A stretch of DNA of 5,970 bases from Gaiellasilicea sp035645095 (GTDB taxonomy: Bacteria; Actinomycetota; Thermoleophilia; Gaiellales; Gaiellaceae): contig DASQNG010000048.1 of NCBI GenBank assembly GCA_035645095.1, positions 1 to 5,970 on the forward strand, given 5' to 3'. A program made the position numbers and the translations under genes. Of this stretch, positions 5,047 through 5,970 are shown piece by piece; position 1 is the first letter of the stretch; each line of letters begins with the position of its first letter. Below the pieces are notes generated by a model. The model did no database searches. It saw only the letters and a list, made by a program, of their open reading frames with translations, and had not been told where the DNA came from.

Positions 5047-5762
5047 CGCAGCGGCAGGAAGCCCCCCTCGCGGAGCGCGACTGCGCCGGCCGCGCCGAGC
5101 AGGCGCTCGAGGTAGGCCTCGGCACGCGCCCCGCCCGACTCCGTGGCGGCGGCGAAATAGCGGATCTCCGGCTGGACGGCGGCGGGAACCGCCACGACGG
5201 CGACGCGGTCTCCGGCGGCGCGGACGTCGGTCGCGTAGACGACCCCTGCGTCGGCCTCGCCCAGCACCACTTTCCCGACGACGCCCTTCACGTCGTCCTC
5301 CAGGCTGACGACGTTCGCGAGCGCATCGCCGGCCCCGGCGGCTGTGAGGGCCTCACGCGCGTAGTCGCCGACCGGGACGCCCGCCGCGCCCAGCACGAGC
5401 TTCGTCCCCGGCCGGGTCAGGTCCGCCAGAGTCATGATCTCCGCGGGGTTGGCGCGCGGCACGACGACGACGAGGCGGTTGGACGCGATCGGGACGGGTG
5501 CGCGGACGAGTCCGGCGCTGCGCAGCTCCCTGAGTGGCGCCGCGCTCGCCGAGAGGAAGACGTCCGCGCGTGCTCCGTCGCGGATCTGCGCCGCGAGGTC
5601 GTTCGAGCCGCCCGCGACGACGGTCGCCCCCGGGTCGACTGCGGCGGCGACCGCGGCCAGCGAGGCGGCGCTGAAGACGACGGCGGACTCCCCGTCCCCG
5701 CTTGCTCCACCGCAGCCGGCGAGCGCAAGCGCGGCCGCCCAGGCGGCGGATCGTCTCGACAC
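5043..5762 (-). CDS. modA: Molybdate-binding lipoprotein ModA
   Basis: This is the extracytoplasmic solute-binding protein that captures molybdate or tungstate and delivers it to ModB. The 239-residue protein has a short signal with a lipobox ending LALAGC, so Cys 17 should be lipid-modified, as expected in a Gram-positive-type cell. Ligand-binding landmarks of the ModA family follow: FSAASL (30-35), GGSNDLAAQI (51-60), RADVFLSAS (65-73), PVGDYAREAL (130-139) and EADAGVVYATDV (169-180). The second site has GGSND where many ModA have GSSG. The GTG at 5762 is 8 bases after the mop stop, with no strong ribosome site of its own. A 5-bp stem (5765-5769 with 5774-5778) spans that junction, so translation is probably coupled to the upstream gene. 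It overlaps modB by 4 bases. Confidence 0.95.
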   Translation of the reverse strand: MSRRSAAWAAALALAGCGGASGDGESAVVFSAASLAAVAAAVDPGATVVAGGSNDLAAQIRDGARADVFLSASAAPLRELRSAGLVRAPVPIASNRLVVVVPRANPAEIMTLADLTRPGTKLVLGAAGVPVGDYAREALTAAGAGDALANVVSLEDDVKGVVGKVVLGEADAGVVYATDVRAAGDRVAVVAVPAAVQPEIRYFAAATESGGARAEAYLERLLGAAGAVALREGGFLPLR

Positions 5763-5770
5763 CTAGCGGC

Positions 5771-5970
5771 TCACCGCTCGACCATCACGGACGTCGCCTT
5801 CACCACTCCCGCGGCGCTCCCGCCCGGGCGCAGGCCCAGCTCCTCCGCCGACTCCCGCGTGATGATCGCGACGACGCGCGCCGGCTCGGTCACGTCGATC
5901 TCGACGCGCGCGAGCAGGCCGTCGAGCTCGACCGAGCGCACGACGCCGCGGAAGTGGTTGCGTGCCGACA
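5771..5970 (-). CDS. Mop-domain (molybdopterin/oxyanion-binding) protein, partial
   Basis: The minus-strand frame enters from the right edge and ends at TGA 5771-5773, giving 65 residues. They begin SARNHFRGVVRSVELDG and include VVAIITRESAEELGLRPG and AAGVVKATSVMVER. This is a complete Mop (molbindin/TOBE) domain: the initial SARN, the central A-I-I-T-x-E-S and the final K-A-T-S-V-M are the family hallmarks. Such domains bind molybdate or tungstate in oligomers. Since the window cuts the gene just before SARN, the protein may be a stand-alone molbindin or, as often in actinobacteria next to modA, a fusion with an N-terminal helix-turn-helix domain that would make it the operon's regulator. 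It is the first visible gene of the mop-modA-modB-modC operon, and its stop is 8 bases before modA. The promoter must lie outside the window. Confidence 0.9.
   Translation of the reverse strand, partial: SARNHFRGVVRSVELDGLLARVEIDVTEPARVVAIITRESAEELGLRPGGSAAGVVKATSVMVER

Noticed and set aside
1..5970. CRISPR array, rRNA, or complete tRNA gene
   Set aside because: No regularly spaced direct repeats, no conserved rRNA stretches and no full cloverleaf were seen on either strand.

Overview
The window is GC-rich DNA with frequent GTG starts. Its gene types (an integrase with an 'HDLRRT...GHAD...TTTKRYLHLAG' end, a three-gene molybdate transporter with a Mop-domain neighbour, and a short 'FDSEEDMRRGDEALNAM' protein) suggest a high-GC actinobacterium, possibly of the Thermoleophilia/Solirubrobacterales type. 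That placement is inference from protein style, not a database match.

There are two contrasting halves. The left half (1-3174) looks like the worn remains of an integrated element or hypervariable insertion site. It holds the tail of an unidentified gene (1-126). An alpha/beta-hydrolase fragment follows, frameshifted just before its nucleophile elbow, and runs in frame into a basic zinc-knuckle protein that is itself frameshifted (about 301-1192). On the minus strand lie a frameshifted 98-residue gene (1177-1474) and an unreported 39-residue one-helix membrane protein (1511-1630). Divergent from these is an excisionase-type helix-turn-helix protein (1669-1875). Next come an intact minus-strand 96-residue hypothetical (1899-2189) and the C-terminal end of a tyrosine recombinase lacking its front half (2379-2741). 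The recombinase end carries two adjacent perfect inverted repeats. After it comes about 300 bases without a convincing gene, which include a 16-base match to the usual 3' end of a tRNA. A 42-residue one-helix membrane protein (3046-3174) closes this half.

The right half (3254-5970, minus strand) is a clean, tightly packed molybdate (or tungstate) uptake operon, transcribed right to left: mop-domain protein (cut by the window edge), modA, modB, modC. The modA lipoprotein captures the oxyanion, ModB forms the membrane channel, ModC powers import and carries a C-terminal TOBE/Mop domain, and the Mop-domain protein probably binds the oxyanion for storage or regulation. The coding frames overlap (modA/modB by 4 bases, modB/modC by 58), suggesting translational coupling.

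I did not find a convincing new biological system. The most noteworthy points are the chimeric hydrolase/zinc-knuckle frame, the interrupted xis-int cassette with possible attachment-site traces, the hidden small membrane proteins, and the long modB/modC overlap.
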